A stretch of DNA of 64,000 bases from Streptomyces sp. NBC_01476 (GCF_036227265.1 NZ_CP109446.1:1401501-1465500), one strand, 5' to 3'; positions 35,346 through 44,907 are shown, counted from the first letter of the stretch. Made by a program: numbers and translations. The notes: generated by a model from the sequence alone, not told the origin.

Positions 35346-36299
35346 GTGACTGACGACAAGCCCGCCAGGCTGCTGCTCCTGGACACCGCGAGCCTGTACT
35401 TCCGCGCCTATTTCGGGGTGCCCGAATCGGTGAAGGCGCCGGACGGCACGCCCGTCAACGCGGTACGCGGTCTGCTCGACTTCATCGCCCGGCTGGTCGG
35501 CGACCACTCCCCCACCGCCCTGGTGGCCTGCATGGACGCGGACTGGCGGCCGCAGTGGCGGGTCGAGCTGATCCCCTCGTACAAGTCCCACCGCGTGGTC
35601 GACGACCCGGACGCCCAGGACGGCGCGGAGGGTTCCGCCGAACAGGTCCCGGACACCCTCTCCCCGCAGGTGCCGGTGATCGAGGCGGTGCTGGACGCGA
35701 TCGGCCTCACCCGGGTCGGCGTCACCGGTTATGAGGCCGACGACGTCATCGGCACCCTCGCCACCCGCTCCGCCGTCCCGGTGGCCATCGTCACCGGCGA
35801 CCGCGACCTCTTCCAGCTGGTGGACGACGCCCGTGACGTACGCGTCCTCTACCCCCGCAAGGGCGTCGGGGACTACGACCTGATCGACGAGGAGGCGATC
35901 CTCACCCGGTACGGCGTCCGCGCCGGCCAGTACGCCGACTTCGCGGCGCTGCGCGGTGACCCGAGCGACGGGCTGCCGGGCGTGAAAGGCATCGGCGAGA
36001 AGACCGCGGCGGAACTGGTGACCCGGTACGGCGACCTGGCGGGGGTACGGGCGGCCGCCGCCGACCCGTTCTCCCGGCTCACCCCGTCCCGCCGCCGCAA
36101 CATCACCGACGCCGGCCCCTACCTCGACGTGGCCCCGAAGGTGGTCCGGGTCGCCACCGACGTCCCGCTGCCGGACTTCGACCCGGCGTTGCCGGCCGGG
36201 GCCACCCACCCGGAGGCGCTCCAGGAACTGGCCGTGCGCTGGGGTCTCGGCGGTTCCCTCACTCGCCTGCTGGACGCCCTGGAGAAGGCGAAGGTCTGA
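35346..36299 (+). CDS. 5'-3' exonuclease (PolA N-terminal/FEN type)
   Basis: 317 residues from a GTG at 35346. Stand-alone version of the 5' nuclease domain of DNA polymerase I: LLLLDTASLYFRAYFGV, VACMDADWRPQWRVELIPSYKSHR, GYEADDVIGTLA, IVTGDRDLFQLVDD and GLPGVKGIGEKTAAELV helix-hairpin-helix. All the acidic metal ligands of the family are present in these segments. Probably processes Okazaki-fragment primers or flaps. Divergent from the BtuF-like gene with a 48-bp gap. Confidence 0.95.
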   Translation: MTDDKPARLLLLDTASLYFRAYFGVPESVKAPDGTPVNAVRGLLDFIARLVGDHSPTALVACMDADWRPQWRVELIPSYKSHRVVDDPDAQDGAEGSAEQVPDTLSPQVPVIEAVLDAIGLTRVGVTGYEADDVIGTLATRSAVPVAIVTGDRDLFQLVDDARDVRVLYPRKGVGDYDLIDEEAILTRYGVRAGQYADFAALRGDPSDGLPGVKGIGEKTAAELVTRYGDLAGVRAAAADPFSRLTPSRRRNITDAGPYLDVAPKVVRVATDVPLPDFDPALPAGATHPEALQELAVRWGLGGSLTRLLDALEKAKV

Positions 36300-36339
36300 G
36301 CGGAACCGCCGAGGGGCGGGCGCGGGTCCGGTCGGGCCG

Positions 36340-37842
36340 TCAGGCCGGGCCGGCCTGGCCGAGTTCGCCGGCCCGGCGGATCCGCGGCAGGTGGAGCACC
36401 AGTCCGGCGGCCAGGCCCAGCCCGGCGAGCACCCACCAGATGTGGTGGAAGGCGTCGAGAGCGGTGGACGGCCCGGGGGCGCCGAGGACGGCGACGAAGA
36501 CGCTGATGCCGAGGACCGCGCCGAGCTGACGGAAGCCGGCGTTGACGGCCGAGCCGACGGCGAACCTGTTCGGCGGCAGCGCCTGGACGGCGGCGCCGGA
36601 CTGGACCGGCAGGGTCATGCCGATGCCGAGGCCCATCAGCAGCGCCCCAGGGAGCCAGTGGACGGTCCAGTGCGGGGTGCTGCCGACGATGCTCGCGTTC
36701 AGCGACAGGCCCGCGGTCCACAGCAGGGCGCCGGCCGTCAGGATGCGCCGGGGGCCGTAGGTGTGGGAGAGCCGGCTGGCGGTGCGGGCCAGCACGGTGA
36801 CCACCAGCGGGCTGGGCGCGGTGGCGAGCGCGGCGCGCAGCACGGAGTAGTGCCAGACCGTCTGCAGGAAGATGATGTTGCCCAGCAGCATGCCGTAGAA
36901 GGCGGCGGCGAAGAGCAGGGTCGCCGCGTTGACCAGCCGGAACTGCCGGACCTTGAAGAGCGCGAGGTCCATCACCGGCTGGGCCGCGGCCCGGGTGCGC
37001 AGCAGGAAGACCGGCAGGAGCGCGGCGGCCAGGACGAAGCCGGCGATCACCCGCGGGTCGGCCCATCCCCACTTCGGCCCCTCGATGATGGCCAGGCTCA
37101 GCGAGGCGGGCATGGCGGCGACCAGGAGCACGCCCAGCGGATCGGGCAGCCCGCTGGCCTGCGGGTCACGGCTCTCGCGCAGCAGCCGCAGGCCGAAGGA
37201 GACGACGACCACCGCGATGGGCACGTTGACCAGGAAGATCCACCGCCAGGACGCGTACTGGGTGAGCAGCGCGCCCAGGGTGGGGCCGAGGGCCGCGGCG
37301 GCGGCGCCCATCGCGCCCCAGGTGCCAATCGCCACCGGCCGGCGGGACGCCGGGAACTCCGGCAGCACCAGGGCGAGCGAGGTGGGGGTGACCAGGGCGG
37401 CGAAGGCGGCCTGCAGGGCCCGCGCGCCGATCAGGATGCCCGAGCTGGGCGCGAGCCCGCACAGGGCGCTGGTCAGCGCGAATCCGCTGATGCCGATGAG
37501 GAAGATCCGCTTGCGCCCGTACCGGTCGGCGAGCCGTCCGGCGGGGATCAGCATCGCGGCGAAGACCAGGCTGTAGGCGTTGAGCACCCACGCCAGGTGG
37601 TCGGTGGTGGTGTGGAAGCTGCGGCTGATCGTCTCGAAGGCGACGTTGACGATCGTGGTGTCGAGGAAGACCACGAAGACGCCGAGGCTGCTGAGCGCGA
37701 GGACCTGCAGTGCGCGCCGTCTGGCCGCGGGGTCCTGGGGGGCCTCCTCCTGTGGAGTCTCTTCCTGGGGGGCTTCTTCCTGCGCCGCCGCGGCCGACGG
37801 CACGGATCCGGTGGCGGAGGTCCGCTCCTCGGGGATGGTCAT
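36340..37842 (-). CDS. MFS multidrug exporter, DHA2 (14-TM) type
   Basis: 500 residues with about 14 hydrophobic spans. The DHA2/QacA signatures are VLNAYSLVFAAMLIPAGRLADRYGRKR (motif A region), VPIAVVVVSFGLRLL and a C-terminal GFRQLGAVLGIS motif. The N-terminal ~35 residues are a Glu/Gln/Pro-rich tail (EEAPQEETPQEEAPQD) that repeats short acidic units. It is divergent from an HxlR gene, whose operator lies in the shared promoter. Probably a proton-driven drug exporter under redox-type HxlR control. Confidence 0.92.
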   Translation of the reverse strand: MTIPEERTSATGSVPSAAAAQEEAPQEETPQEEAPQDPAARRRALQVLALSSLGVFVVFLDTTIVNVAFETISRSFHTTTDHLAWVLNAYSLVFAAMLIPAGRLADRYGRKRIFLIGISGFALTSALCGLAPSSGILIGARALQAAFAALVTPTSLALVLPEFPASRRPVAIGTWGAMGAAAAALGPTLGALLTQYASWRWIFLVNVPIAVVVVSFGLRLLRESRDPQASGLPDPLGVLLVAAMPASLSLAIIEGPKWGWADPRVIAGFVLAAALLPVFLLRTRAAAQPVMDLALFKVRQFRLVNAATLLFAAAFYGMLLGNIIFLQTVWHYSVLRAALATAPSPLVVTVLARTASRLSHTYGPRRILTAGALLWTAGLSLNASIVGSTPHWTVHWLPGALLMGLGIGMTLPVQSGAAVQALPPNRFAVGSAVNAGFRQLGAVLGISVFVAVLGAPGPSTALDAFHHIWWVLAGLGLAAGLVLHLPRIRRAGELGQAGPA

Positions 37843-37895
37843 GGTGCCCCTCGTCCAGAGTGTCGTGGGAGTCTCGTCGACCCGGTGAGTTGTGA

Positions 37896-37936
37896 TTTCC
37901 TACCGACTCGGGACGCTAGCAGGAGTGAGTAGGAAA
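37896..37936. promoter_or_regulatory. Inverted repeat in the HxlR/MFS promoter
   Basis: TTTCCTAC (37896-37903) and GTAGGAAA (37929-37936) are perfectly complementary, 25 bp apart, in the divergent gap. Likely an HxlR site; AT-rich compared with the surrounding DNA. Confidence 0.6.
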
Positions 37937-37966
37937 CAACAACCGACGGCGGTTTACGCTGGAGGC

Positions 37967-38485
37967 ATGGAGACGAAGGCCACGAGGGAAGACGGCGGTG
38001 CCGGCGCGCCGGGCCGGCGGAACGTGATGGCCGAGGCACCGCTGAGGGTGCGGCCCTGCTCGCTCGCGGCCTCGCTGGAGATCCTGGGCGAGCGCTGGTC
38101 GCTGCTGGCCGTGCGGGAGATGGCCTACGGTGTGCACCGGTTCGCGAAGATCGCCGGCTTCACCGGCGCCTCCCGCGACATCCTCACCGACCGGCTGCGC
38201 AAGCTGGAGGAGGCCGGCGTCATCGAGCGCCGGCAGTACAGCGAGCACCCGCCGCGCTACGAGTACCACCTCACCGAGGCGGGCCGGGAGCTCTTCCCGG
38301 TGATGATCAGCCTGCTGCGCTGGGGCGACAAGTGGGCCGTCGACTCCCCCGCGGTGGTCTTCCGGCACATCTGCGGCGAGCAGCTGGCCTTTGAGCTGAC
38401 CTGCACGCACTGCGGCGAGCAGGTCACCCGGCAGTCGCTGACACCGCTCCGGCCGCCGAGGCCCGAAGGACACGGGAGCGTATGA
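37967..38485 (+). CDS. HxlR-family regulator
   Basis: 172 residues from ATG 37967; an in-frame ATG at 38027 (MAEAPLRVRPCSL) is also possible, because GGAGG is only 1 nt from the first ATG. The winged-HTH core is typical: SLAASLEILGERWSLLAVREM, GASRDILTDRLRKLEEAGVI, RYEYHLTEAGRELFPV. The Cys near the HTH (PCSLA) is the redox-sensing residue in many HxlR proteins. A CTHCGEQ pair near the C-terminus may bind metal. It probably controls the divergent MFS exporter. Confidence 0.93.
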   Translation: METKATREDGGAGAPGRRNVMAEAPLRVRPCSLAASLEILGERWSLLAVREMAYGVHRFAKIAGFTGASRDILTDRLRKLEEAGVIERRQYSEHPPRYEYHLTEAGRELFPVMISLLRWGDKWAVDSPAVVFRHICGEQLAFELTCTHCGEQVTRQSLTPLRPPRPEGHGSV

Positions 38486-38519
38486 CAGCGCGGACCGGAG
38501 GACCGGACGGAGGGACCGC

Positions 38520-39176
38520 GTGGACGCGCTGATCCCGCGGCCCCGCCGGGAGGTCGCGCCCGGCGCGGTCCACGTGCCCGGGTGGCTGTCGCCCGCCGGG
38601 CAGCGGGAGCTGGTGACCGCGTGCCGGGCCTGGGCGATGGGCCCGGTGCCGATGCGGCACACCCGCCTGCCGCGCGGCGGCGTGATGTCGGTGCGGACGC
38701 TCGGTGTGGGCTGGCACTGGCGCCCGTACGCCTACGAGCGGACCGCCGGCGATGTCAATGGCGCCCGGGTACCGGAATTCCCCGACTGGCTGGGCGACTT
38801 GGGGCGCCGGGCGGTCACCGCCGCCTACCGGGACCCGGCAGCCGGCGCCGCGTACCGTCCGGACACCGCCCTGGTGAACCTCTACCAGGACGGGGCGACG
38901 ATGGGCATGCACCAGGACAAGGACGAGAAGTCCGCCGCGCCGGTGGTGTCGCTGAGCATCGGCGACACCTGCGTCTTCCGGTTCGGGAACACCGCAACAC
39001 GCGGAAAGCCGTACACCGACGTCGAGTTGGAGTCCGGCGACCTCTTCGTCTTCGGCGGTCCTTCGCGCTTCGCCTTCCACGGGGTGCCCAAGGTGCGGCC
39101 CGGCACGGGCGAGCCGGCCACCGGACTGACCAGTGGCCGGCTCAATGTGACCCTGCGGGTCACCGGTCTGGAATGA
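38520..39176 (+). CDS. AlkB-family 2-oxoglutarate/Fe(II) dioxygenase
   Basis: 218 residues. Repairs alkylated bases by oxidative demethylation. The iron ligands are His131 and Asp133 (MHQDKDE) and His187 (FHGVPK), and 2-oxoglutarate is bound by Arg207/Arg213 (GRLNVTLRV). The aromatic lid WHWRPY is present. GTG start. 34 bp after the HxlR gene, same strand. No SOS or Ada site is evident. Confidence 0.93.
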   Translation: MDALIPRPRREVAPGAVHVPGWLSPAGQRELVTACRAWAMGPVPMRHTRLPRGGVMSVRTLGVGWHWRPYAYERTAGDVNGARVPEFPDWLGDLGRRAVTAAYRDPAAGAAYRPDTALVNLYQDGATMGMHQDKDEKSAAPVVSLSIGDTCVFRFGNTATRGKPYTDVELESGDLFVFGGPSRFAFHGVPKVRPGTGEPATGLTSGRLNVTLRVTGLE

Positions 39177-39190
39177 CAGCGTGCGAGGTG

Positions 39191-39228
39191 CCGGTGGCGG
39201 GCCCCGGCCGGCAAGGGCCCGCCACCGG
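39191..39228. terminator. Bidirectional terminator
   Basis: Perfect 14-bp stem (CCGGTGGCGGGCCC/GGGCCCGCCACCGG) with a 10-nt loop, between convergent alkB-like and sedolisin genes. Confidence 0.75.
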
Positions 39229-39233
39229 ACCGG

Positions 39234-42200
39234 TCAGTCCTTCAGCAGCGTGAAGTTGCTGGTGGTGGTCGCCCCCTTGGTGATCTTCACGGTGGCCGTG
39301 GTCGGCTGGTAGCCGTCCTTGGCCACGATCAGCTGCAGCGGGTTGTTCCGGGTGTCGAGCCACAGCTGATAGGTGCCGTCGGTCCCGGTCTTGAGGGTGT
39401 AGTGCGTCGCCCAGGTGTTGATCTGCACGGTCGCCCCGGCCAGCGGAGCGCCCCCGGACGCCTTCACGGTGCCGGCGATCTTGCCCCATGTCGCGGGCGG
39501 GTTCACCGTGAACGACACCCCGATCGGGGCGAGTTGGTAGGGCGTGTCGGAGCCGAGGCTCAGCGACGCGGTGTACGTGCCCGGCTGGGTGATCTCCGGC
39601 ACGGATGCGTCGAGCGTGACGGTGAAGGTCGCGCTGGCGCCCACCGCCACGGTCACCGTGTCGGTGCTCTCACTGAGCCAGGTCACATCGCTGGATTCGC
39701 CCTGGTCGTAGCCGGGCAGCACCTCCGTGGTCTTGGCCGGGACGGCCGGCTGACCGCCGGCCAGGCCGCCGACCGCGTAGAAGCCGGTGCCGCCGCCACC
39801 GCGGTAGAGCGAGGCGTTGGAGTTCGGCAGTGCCGTCCAGGTGTTGTCGTCGGGCTGGTAGGCCCAGGTCTGGTTGGTCAGTGCCGCGCCCCCGTTGACG
39901 GCGCCGCCCTCGACCAGCAGCAGGCCGTTGGCGGCGGTGTAGGACGCGCCCCAGGCGTCGGTCGGCTGGTCCGCGATCGGCGACCAGGCGTCGGCGGCGG
40001 GGTCGTAGACGTAGGCGTCGGCGAAGCTGCCCGCGTCGGTGGTGCCGCCGGCGCAGTAGAGCTTGCCGGCGATGGCGCCGCACGACTCCCACGACACCGG
40101 CTTCGGGTAAGCCGCCACGCTGGACCAGGAGTTGGTGGCCGGGTCGTACACGGTGACATCGGTCGTACCGCACGCACTGGCGGTGCAGCCGCCCACCGCG
40201 TACAGCTTGCCGTCGAGCACCGCACTGCCGGAACCGGCGTACGGCTTGGGGGTACTCGCCCCGGTGCTCCAGGTGTTGGAGGCGATGTCGTAGATCTCGA
40301 GCTTGGCGTCGGGGTCACCGGAGGCACCCCAGCCGCCGGCCGCGTAGAGCTTGCCGTTGATGATGCCGTGGGCCGGGGCCTCACGGGTGTCGGCGGCGGA
40401 GGCGAGCTTGGTCCAGGCGCCCGCGTCCGTGCTGTACGCGTACAGGTCGCTGGTGTCGGTGCTGCCGGTGAAGCCGAACGCGGAGTAGACGGTGCCCTGG
40501 TAGGTGGCGACCGCGTTGTCACCGGTGGCGACCGGCAGGTCAGGAGCCGCCTGCCAGGCGTCGCCCGCGGCCCCCGGGGAGGCATCGGCGCCGGCCTTCG
40601 CGCCCGGCTTGGCACCGGACTTGCCGCTCTGCGCCTTCAGCGAGAGCCGCGAGTACTGGCCCTTGACGAGGTTGAGCGGGGCGCCGGCCTGCTGGACGAC
40701 GACACCGCCGGAGTTCTCGCCGACCGTGAGGGTGGCGGGGGCGGTGCCGGTGTTCTTCACCGTCACCTTCTGGGTGGCGGTCTTGCCCCAGCCGACGGTC
40801 TTGGCGATGGACGCCGGGGTGACCTTCAACTGGCCTGCGGTGAGCTTGAGGTTACGGTTGACGGTCCCGTCGGGGGGGATGTTGGCGGTGGCGGTGACCG
40901 AGGTGTACTTGGACGCCGAAGCGGTCACCGGGTGCTTGCCGGTGAGGTGCGAGAACGTCCAGTAGAAGCCGTCACCCAGGTTCGGGTCGTCGGGCGTCGC
41001 CGTGGTGGTGGTGTGGTCGTCGGGGGCGTCGGCGCTGGTCACCGTGGCCCCGTTGACGCCCGCCTTGGTGTTGGCGTCGGTGACGTTGCCGACGATCAGG
41101 CCGCCGGGCACCGGGTCGTAGCTGCGCTGGCCGACGAAAACGTTGTCGAGCTCCCACCAGTAGGCCCAGCTGCCGGTGTAGTGGAAGCGCAGCCGCACAT
41201 CGGTCTTGCCGACGTAGTCGGTGAGCGGGATGTCGAAGTGGGCAGGACCGGTCACCGAGGTGGTGGTCTGCTTCCACAGGTTGGTCCAGGTGGTGCCGCC
41301 GTCGGCCGAGACGTCCACGTCCGCGGTGGAGTTGGAGAACTCCCGGTAGTCGGTGTCGAAGCCGAGCACCGGGTTGGTCTGGCCGGTCAGGTCGTAGGAC
41401 GGCGAGAGCAGGGTGCTGTCCTGTTCCAGGCCCTGGCCGATGTGGTCGCTGTCGATGATGGCGAAGCCGCCGTCACCGCCGGTGCGGTTGCCGCGCGACC
41501 CGGAGTCGTCGAAGCTCCAGCCACCGGTGGTGCCGGGGCCGTTGACGACGCTCCAGCCGGCCGGCGGGCCGGTGGTCGAGGTGAACGGCTCGGTCGGGCC
41601 GCTGAGGTGCACGCTGTAGCCGGGTGCCTCGGCGGTGACCGCGTCCACCGGTACGGCGAAGTTCACCGTCCGGTCGGCGGCCGCGATCTGCACGGTCTTG
41701 TCGACGGCCGTGTAGCCGGGGTAGTTGGCCACGACGTGCAGGGTGTAGGAGGTGTTCTCCGGCAGCGTGAGGGAGTAGGCGCCGGTGGCGGGGTCGGTGA
41801 AGACCGGGCCGCCGGGCACGCCCGCCGCGGTGATCTTGGCGTAGAGCGGCCAGCCGTGGCCCGAGCCGTCGGTGACCTTGCCGGAGACGGTCCTGGTCGG
41901 CACCGCGTCGAGGGCGAAGGACTCGGTGACGGTGGCTCCGTCGGCGAGCACCACGGAGGTGGCGGTCCCGTCGGCGTAGCCGTAGGCGCTGGCGGTGAGG
42001 TCGTAACTGCCCGGCGGGATATCGAGCTTGTAGGCGCCGGTGGCGTCGGCCGTGGCGGTGTAGTCACCGGCCTTGACGGTGGCACCGGCCAGCGGGTCGC
42101 CGGTCGCGTGGTCGGTGACGGTGCCGCTGATCACGCCGTGCGGACCGCTGCGGAAGGCGGCCAGGCCGTTGGGAGTGCCAAGGCCGGTGGGGCCGTCGTA

Positions 42201-43436
42201 GCCCGGTCCCGCGGTGCAGAGCGCGGCCGGGGTGCAGGTGCCGTTGTTGCCCTGGGTGACGTCGTTGAAGGCGCTCTTCTGCGCGTACAGGTACGAGTTG
42301 GGGTACGTCCCTGCCGTCGGGGTGCCGGCCGAGGCGTAGATGCCCGCGATCAGCGGGGACGCGGCGCTGGTGCCGCCGTACACCGACCAGCCGCCACCGC
42401 CGAAGGTCTGGTAGACCGAGACGCCGGTCACCGGGTCGGAGACGGCCGAGACGTCGGTGACGGAACGCTTGGCGCAGGCCGTGTCGGTCTGGAAGGCCGG
42501 CTTGGGCTCGTACACCGAGCAGCCCGAACCGGGGCCGCCGAAGGCGTTGTTCCACACCGACTCGGTCCAGCCCCGGGGGGAGCCGGCGTCCGGGGTCAGC
42601 GCGGTGCCGCCCACCGACGTCACGTACTGCGAGGCCGCCGGGTAGCTGACGCCGAAGCCGTCGTCACCGGAGGAGGCGACCACCGCGACGCCCGGGTGGT
42701 TGTAGTACGGGTCCATGGCGGTGAGTTCGGAGGGGTCCTCGCCGCTGCCGGGGACCGAGGAGTAGCCGGTGCCGTAGGAGTTGGAGACGTACTTCGCGCC
42801 GAGCGCGACCGCCTCGTCCACCGCCGCGCCGAGGTCCTCGAAGTTCGGGGTGTCCGCCTCGACCAGCAGGATATGGGCGTTGGGCGCGGCGGCCGAGACC
42901 ATGTCGACGTCAAGGGATATCTCGCCGGCCCAGTCCGGGTCCGGCGTGGGGTAGTCGGTGCCGCCGCGCTGGTCGACCTTGGTGAAGCAGCCGTTGGCCG
43001 TGGTGCAGGCGGGGAGGCCGAACTGCGCGCGGTAGATGGCCAGGTCGGCTTCCGCGGTGGGGTCGTCGAAGGCGTCCACGATGGCCACGGTCTGGCCGGC
43101 GCCGCCGTCGGCGGGCAGTGCGTAGGCGCTCTGCAGGTCGCCGGGGCCGTAGCCGTCCGGGGTGGCGTCGTGCGGCTGCAGGCCGGCCTTGGCCGGGATG
43201 TCGGTACGGCGCAGTGCCAGGCAGGAGAACTGCCCGGCCTTGGCTTCGCCGCACTGCCGTACCACGTCGGAGCGGGGCGAGTTCGCCCCCGGCGCGGTGG
43301 CGTGCTGCTGGGCGGGTGCCGCGAACGCGCTGGCGGCGGCGGGAAGTTGCAGTCCGAGCACGGCCATGGCGGCCGAGGCGAGGGCGGCCACCGCGGTGGC
43401 GGCGCGCCGGCTCGGTCTGGGAACGGGTATGCGCAA
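39234..43436 (-). CDS. Secreted S53 sedolisin-family protease with CarboxypepD and kelch repeats
   Basis: 1400 residues from a TTG start with AGGGAG upstream (MRIPVPRPSRRAATAV); a signal peptide runs to about residue 40. The S53 domain (about 95-490) has Glu172 and Asp176 (GEISLDVDM), Asp259 (SSGDDG) and Ser357 (GGTSAAS). The calcium-site segment AFNDVTQGNNG follows. Next are carboxypeptidase-regulatory beta-sandwich repeats (about 500-680 and 840-960), a laminin-like central domain, a kelch propeller of about five to six repeats (about 1010-1270) and a C-terminal sandwich. No pro-kumamolisin domain is present at the N-terminus, which is unusual for S53 enzymes. Exported protease, perhaps cell-wall associated. 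Confidence 0.88.
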   Translation of the reverse strand: MRIPVPRPSRRAATAVAALASAAMAVLGLQLPAAASAFAAPAQQHATAPGANSPRSDVVRQCGEAKAGQFSCLALRRTDIPAKAGLQPHDATPDGYGPGDLQSAYALPADGGAGQTVAIVDAFDDPTAEADLAIYRAQFGLPACTTANGCFTKVDQRGGTDYPTPDPDWAGEISLDVDMVSAAAPNAHILLVEADTPNFEDLGAAVDEAVALGAKYVSNSYGTGYSSVPGSGEDPSELTAMDPYYNHPGVAVVASSGDDGFGVSYPAASQYVTSVGGTALTPDAGSPRGWTESVWNNAFGGPGSGCSVYEPKPAFQTDTACAKRSVTDVSAVSDPVTGVSVYQTFGGGGWSVYGGTSAASPLIAGIYASAGTPTAGTYPNSYLYAQKSAFNDVTQGNNGTCTPAALCTAGPGYDGPTGLGTPNGLAAFRSGPHGVISGTVTDHATGDPLAGATVKAGDYTATADATGAYKLDIPPGSYDLTASAYGYADGTATSVVLADGATVTESFALDAVPTRTVSGKVTDGSGHGWPLYAKITAAGVPGGPVFTDPATGAYSLTLPENTSYTLHVVANYPGYTAVDKTVQIAAADRTVNFAVPVDAVTAEAPGYSVHLSGPTEPFTSTTGPPAGWSVVNGPGTTGGWSFDDSGSRGNRTGGDGGFAIIDSDHIGQGLEQDSTLLSPSYDLTGQTNPVLGFDTDYREFSNSTADVDVSADGGTTWTNLWKQTTTSVTGPAHFDIPLTDYVGKTDVRLRFHYTGSWAYWWELDNVFVGQRSYDPVPGGLIVGNVTDANTKAGVNGATVTSADAPDDHTTTTATPDDPNLGDGFYWTFSHLTGKHPVTASASKYTSVTATANIPPDGTVNRNLKLTAGQLKVTPASIAKTVGWGKTATQKVTVKNTGTAPATLTVGENSGGVVVQQAGAPLNLVKGQYSRLSLKAQSGKSGAKPGAKAGADASPGAAGDAWQAAPDLPVATGDNAVATYQGTVYSAFGFTGSTDTSDLYAYSTDAGAWTKLASAADTREAPAHGIINGKLYAAGGWGASGDPDAKLEIYDIASNTWSTGASTPKPYAGSGSAVLDGKLYAVGGCTASACGTTDVTVYDPATNSWSSVAAYPKPVSWESCGAIAGKLYCAGGTTDAGSFADAYVYDPAADAWSPIADQPTDAWGASYTAANGLLLVEGGAVNGGAALTNQTWAYQPDDNTWTALPNSNASLYRGGGGTGFYAVGGLAGGQPAVPAKTTEVLPGYDQGESSDVTWLSESTDTVTVAVGASATFTVTLDASVPEITQPGTYTASLSLGSDTPYQLAPIGVSFTVNPPATWGKIAGTVKASGGAPLAGATVQINTWATHYTLKTGTDGTYQLWLDTRNNPLQLIVAKDGYQPTTATVKITKGATTTSNFTLLKD

Positions 43437-43695
43437 GGCGTATCTCCCTGGAGACCTCCGAATGGACCGGGCTCGGGCACGATGGAAATTCCCCCCCGGT
43501 CGCGGTCCGATCGAACCGCTGGCGTATATCTGTGCATCACTCGCCCCACCGGAATCCCGAACACCTTGTCGGATACCTGACATTCGAGGTGCCGCTGCCC
43601 GGCGGCGGTTTCCCGTCATCAGCACAGGGCGGCCCGGCGGCCCGGACCGGCAGCGGTCCCGGGCGTGCCGTGTGACGGAGCGTCAGTAGCCGGAG

Positions 43696-44784
43696 TCAGA
43701 TCTCCGGGGCGACGGGCGGGGCGTCGTCGAGCCAGTTGTGGCGGGCGGCGTGCCAGACCAGTTGGATACGGTTGTCGACGCCCGCGGTCCGCTGCATCGC
43801 CGCGATATGGCGCTGGACGGTCCGCACCGCGACCCCCAGCGAGCGGGCCATGGCCGCGTCCGTGCTGCCACTGACCAGCATCGCGAGAATCCTCAAGTGC
43901 AGGGCGATCCGCGGGTGTTCGGGGTCGGGGCGGGCCACCGGGACACCGGTCGCCCACAGGCTCTCGAAGAGGGTGACCAGCGCGTCCAGCAGGCCGCTGG
44001 GCCGGATCACCAGCAGAACGGGGTCCGGTGGCGGCGCGGCGGCGGCCAGCGGCAGCAGGGCCAGCGCGCGGTCGGCGATCCACATCCGGACCGGTACGTG
44101 TTCGGCGACCCGGATGCGGGTCGCCGGGGTGACCGTGAGGCCGGCGTCGCCCAGCGCCTCGAAGCCGGCCCGCTCCACGACGATCCGGCGGCGCGGGCCC
44201 GGCGAGGTGCCGGGGCCGGGGCCGGGGCCGGCCGAGGGTCCAGCCCCGGTTCCGACCCCGGCTCCGGTTCCAGCCCCGGCTCCGCCTCCGATGTCAGCGG
44301 AGGTGCCGACACCCGCCCACGGCAGGTGGCCGGGCGAGGCGTCCCCCGCCTTGCCGTGCGGCCGGGCGAAGACGGCCAGTTCGGTGTGCGTGTCGGCGTA
44401 CACCGAGGCGATGCGCCGGCGGACCGCGGCCGGCCCCTCCACCACCTGGACGATCTCCTCGGCCCGGTGCCCCTCGTGCACCCGCTGGTACTCGACGCCG
44501 AGCCGGTCGAGCAGTTCCCGGCCCTGCCGCAACTGCTCCTGGGCCCGGGAGACCAGCGGAAGCAGCCCGGATTCCGGCGGCAGCGGATACCAGCGGCCGT
44601 CGTGGCCGAGCCGCACCAGGTCGCGGGCCGCCAGCTCGCCGCAGGCGGCCTCGGCCCGCTCCGGTGACACCGCCAGCTGCCGGGCCAGTTCCTCCGCCGT
44701 GATTCCGCGTGTGCCGATCAGCAACGGATAGGCCCGGTCCGCGTCGGCGCTCAACCCCAGTGCCTCAAACGGACGTTCGGTCAT
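43696..44784 (-). CDS. TrmB/LuxR-type helix-turn-helix regulator
   Basis: 362 residues. The N-terminal winged helix (about 20-60: GITAEELARQLAVSPERAEAACGEL) and the C-terminal LuxR HTH (about 290-350: LRILAMLVSGSTDAAMARSLGVAVRTVQRHIAAM) bracket a sensor region. Between about 163 and 198 lies an odd Gly-Ala-Thr-Pro repeat (GAGAGTGAGVGTGAGPSAGP) that looks like a flexible linker from DNA repeat expansion. Divergent from the sedolisin gene's neighbour only by position; target unknown. Confidence 0.88.
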   Translation of the reverse strand: MTERPFEALGLSADADRAYPLLIGTRGITAEELARQLAVSPERAEAACGELAARDLVRLGHDGRWYPLPPESGLLPLVSRAQEQLRQGRELLDRLGVEYQRVHEGHRAEEIVQVVEGPAAVRRRIASVYADTHTELAVFARPHGKAGDASPGHLPWAGVGTSADIGGGAGAGTGAGVGTGAGPSAGPGPGPGTSPGPRRRIVVERAGFEALGDAGLTVTPATRIRVAEHVPVRMWIADRALALLPLAAAAPPPDPVLLVIRPSGLLDALVTLFESLWATGVPVARPDPEHPRIALHLRILAMLVSGSTDAAMARSLGVAVRTVQRHIAAMQRTAGVDNRIQLVWHAARHNWLDDAPPVAPEI

Positions 44785-44836
44785 GATCGGGAACTCTAGC
44801 CGCCCGGCCGTGTCAAGACCCGGTATTCGCCAACGC

Positions 44837-44874
44837 GGCCGGCGGCCACCGCGCCCGTGCGGTGGCCGCCGGCC
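44837..44874. terminator. Terminator after the MFS gene
   Basis: Perfect 16-bp stem (GGCCGGCGGCCACCGC/GCGGTGGCCGCCGGCC) with a 6-nt loop, 34 bp after the stop of the MFS gene at 44908. Confidence 0.75.
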
Positions 44875-44907
44875 CGGCCCGCCGGCGGCCGGTGTTTCAG
44901 CCCTGTT

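Noticed and set aside
39402-43580. A 1392-residue plus-strand ORF opposite the sedolisin
   Set aside because: Mirror frame of a GC-rich coding gene, Gly/Arg/Val-rich, no motif.
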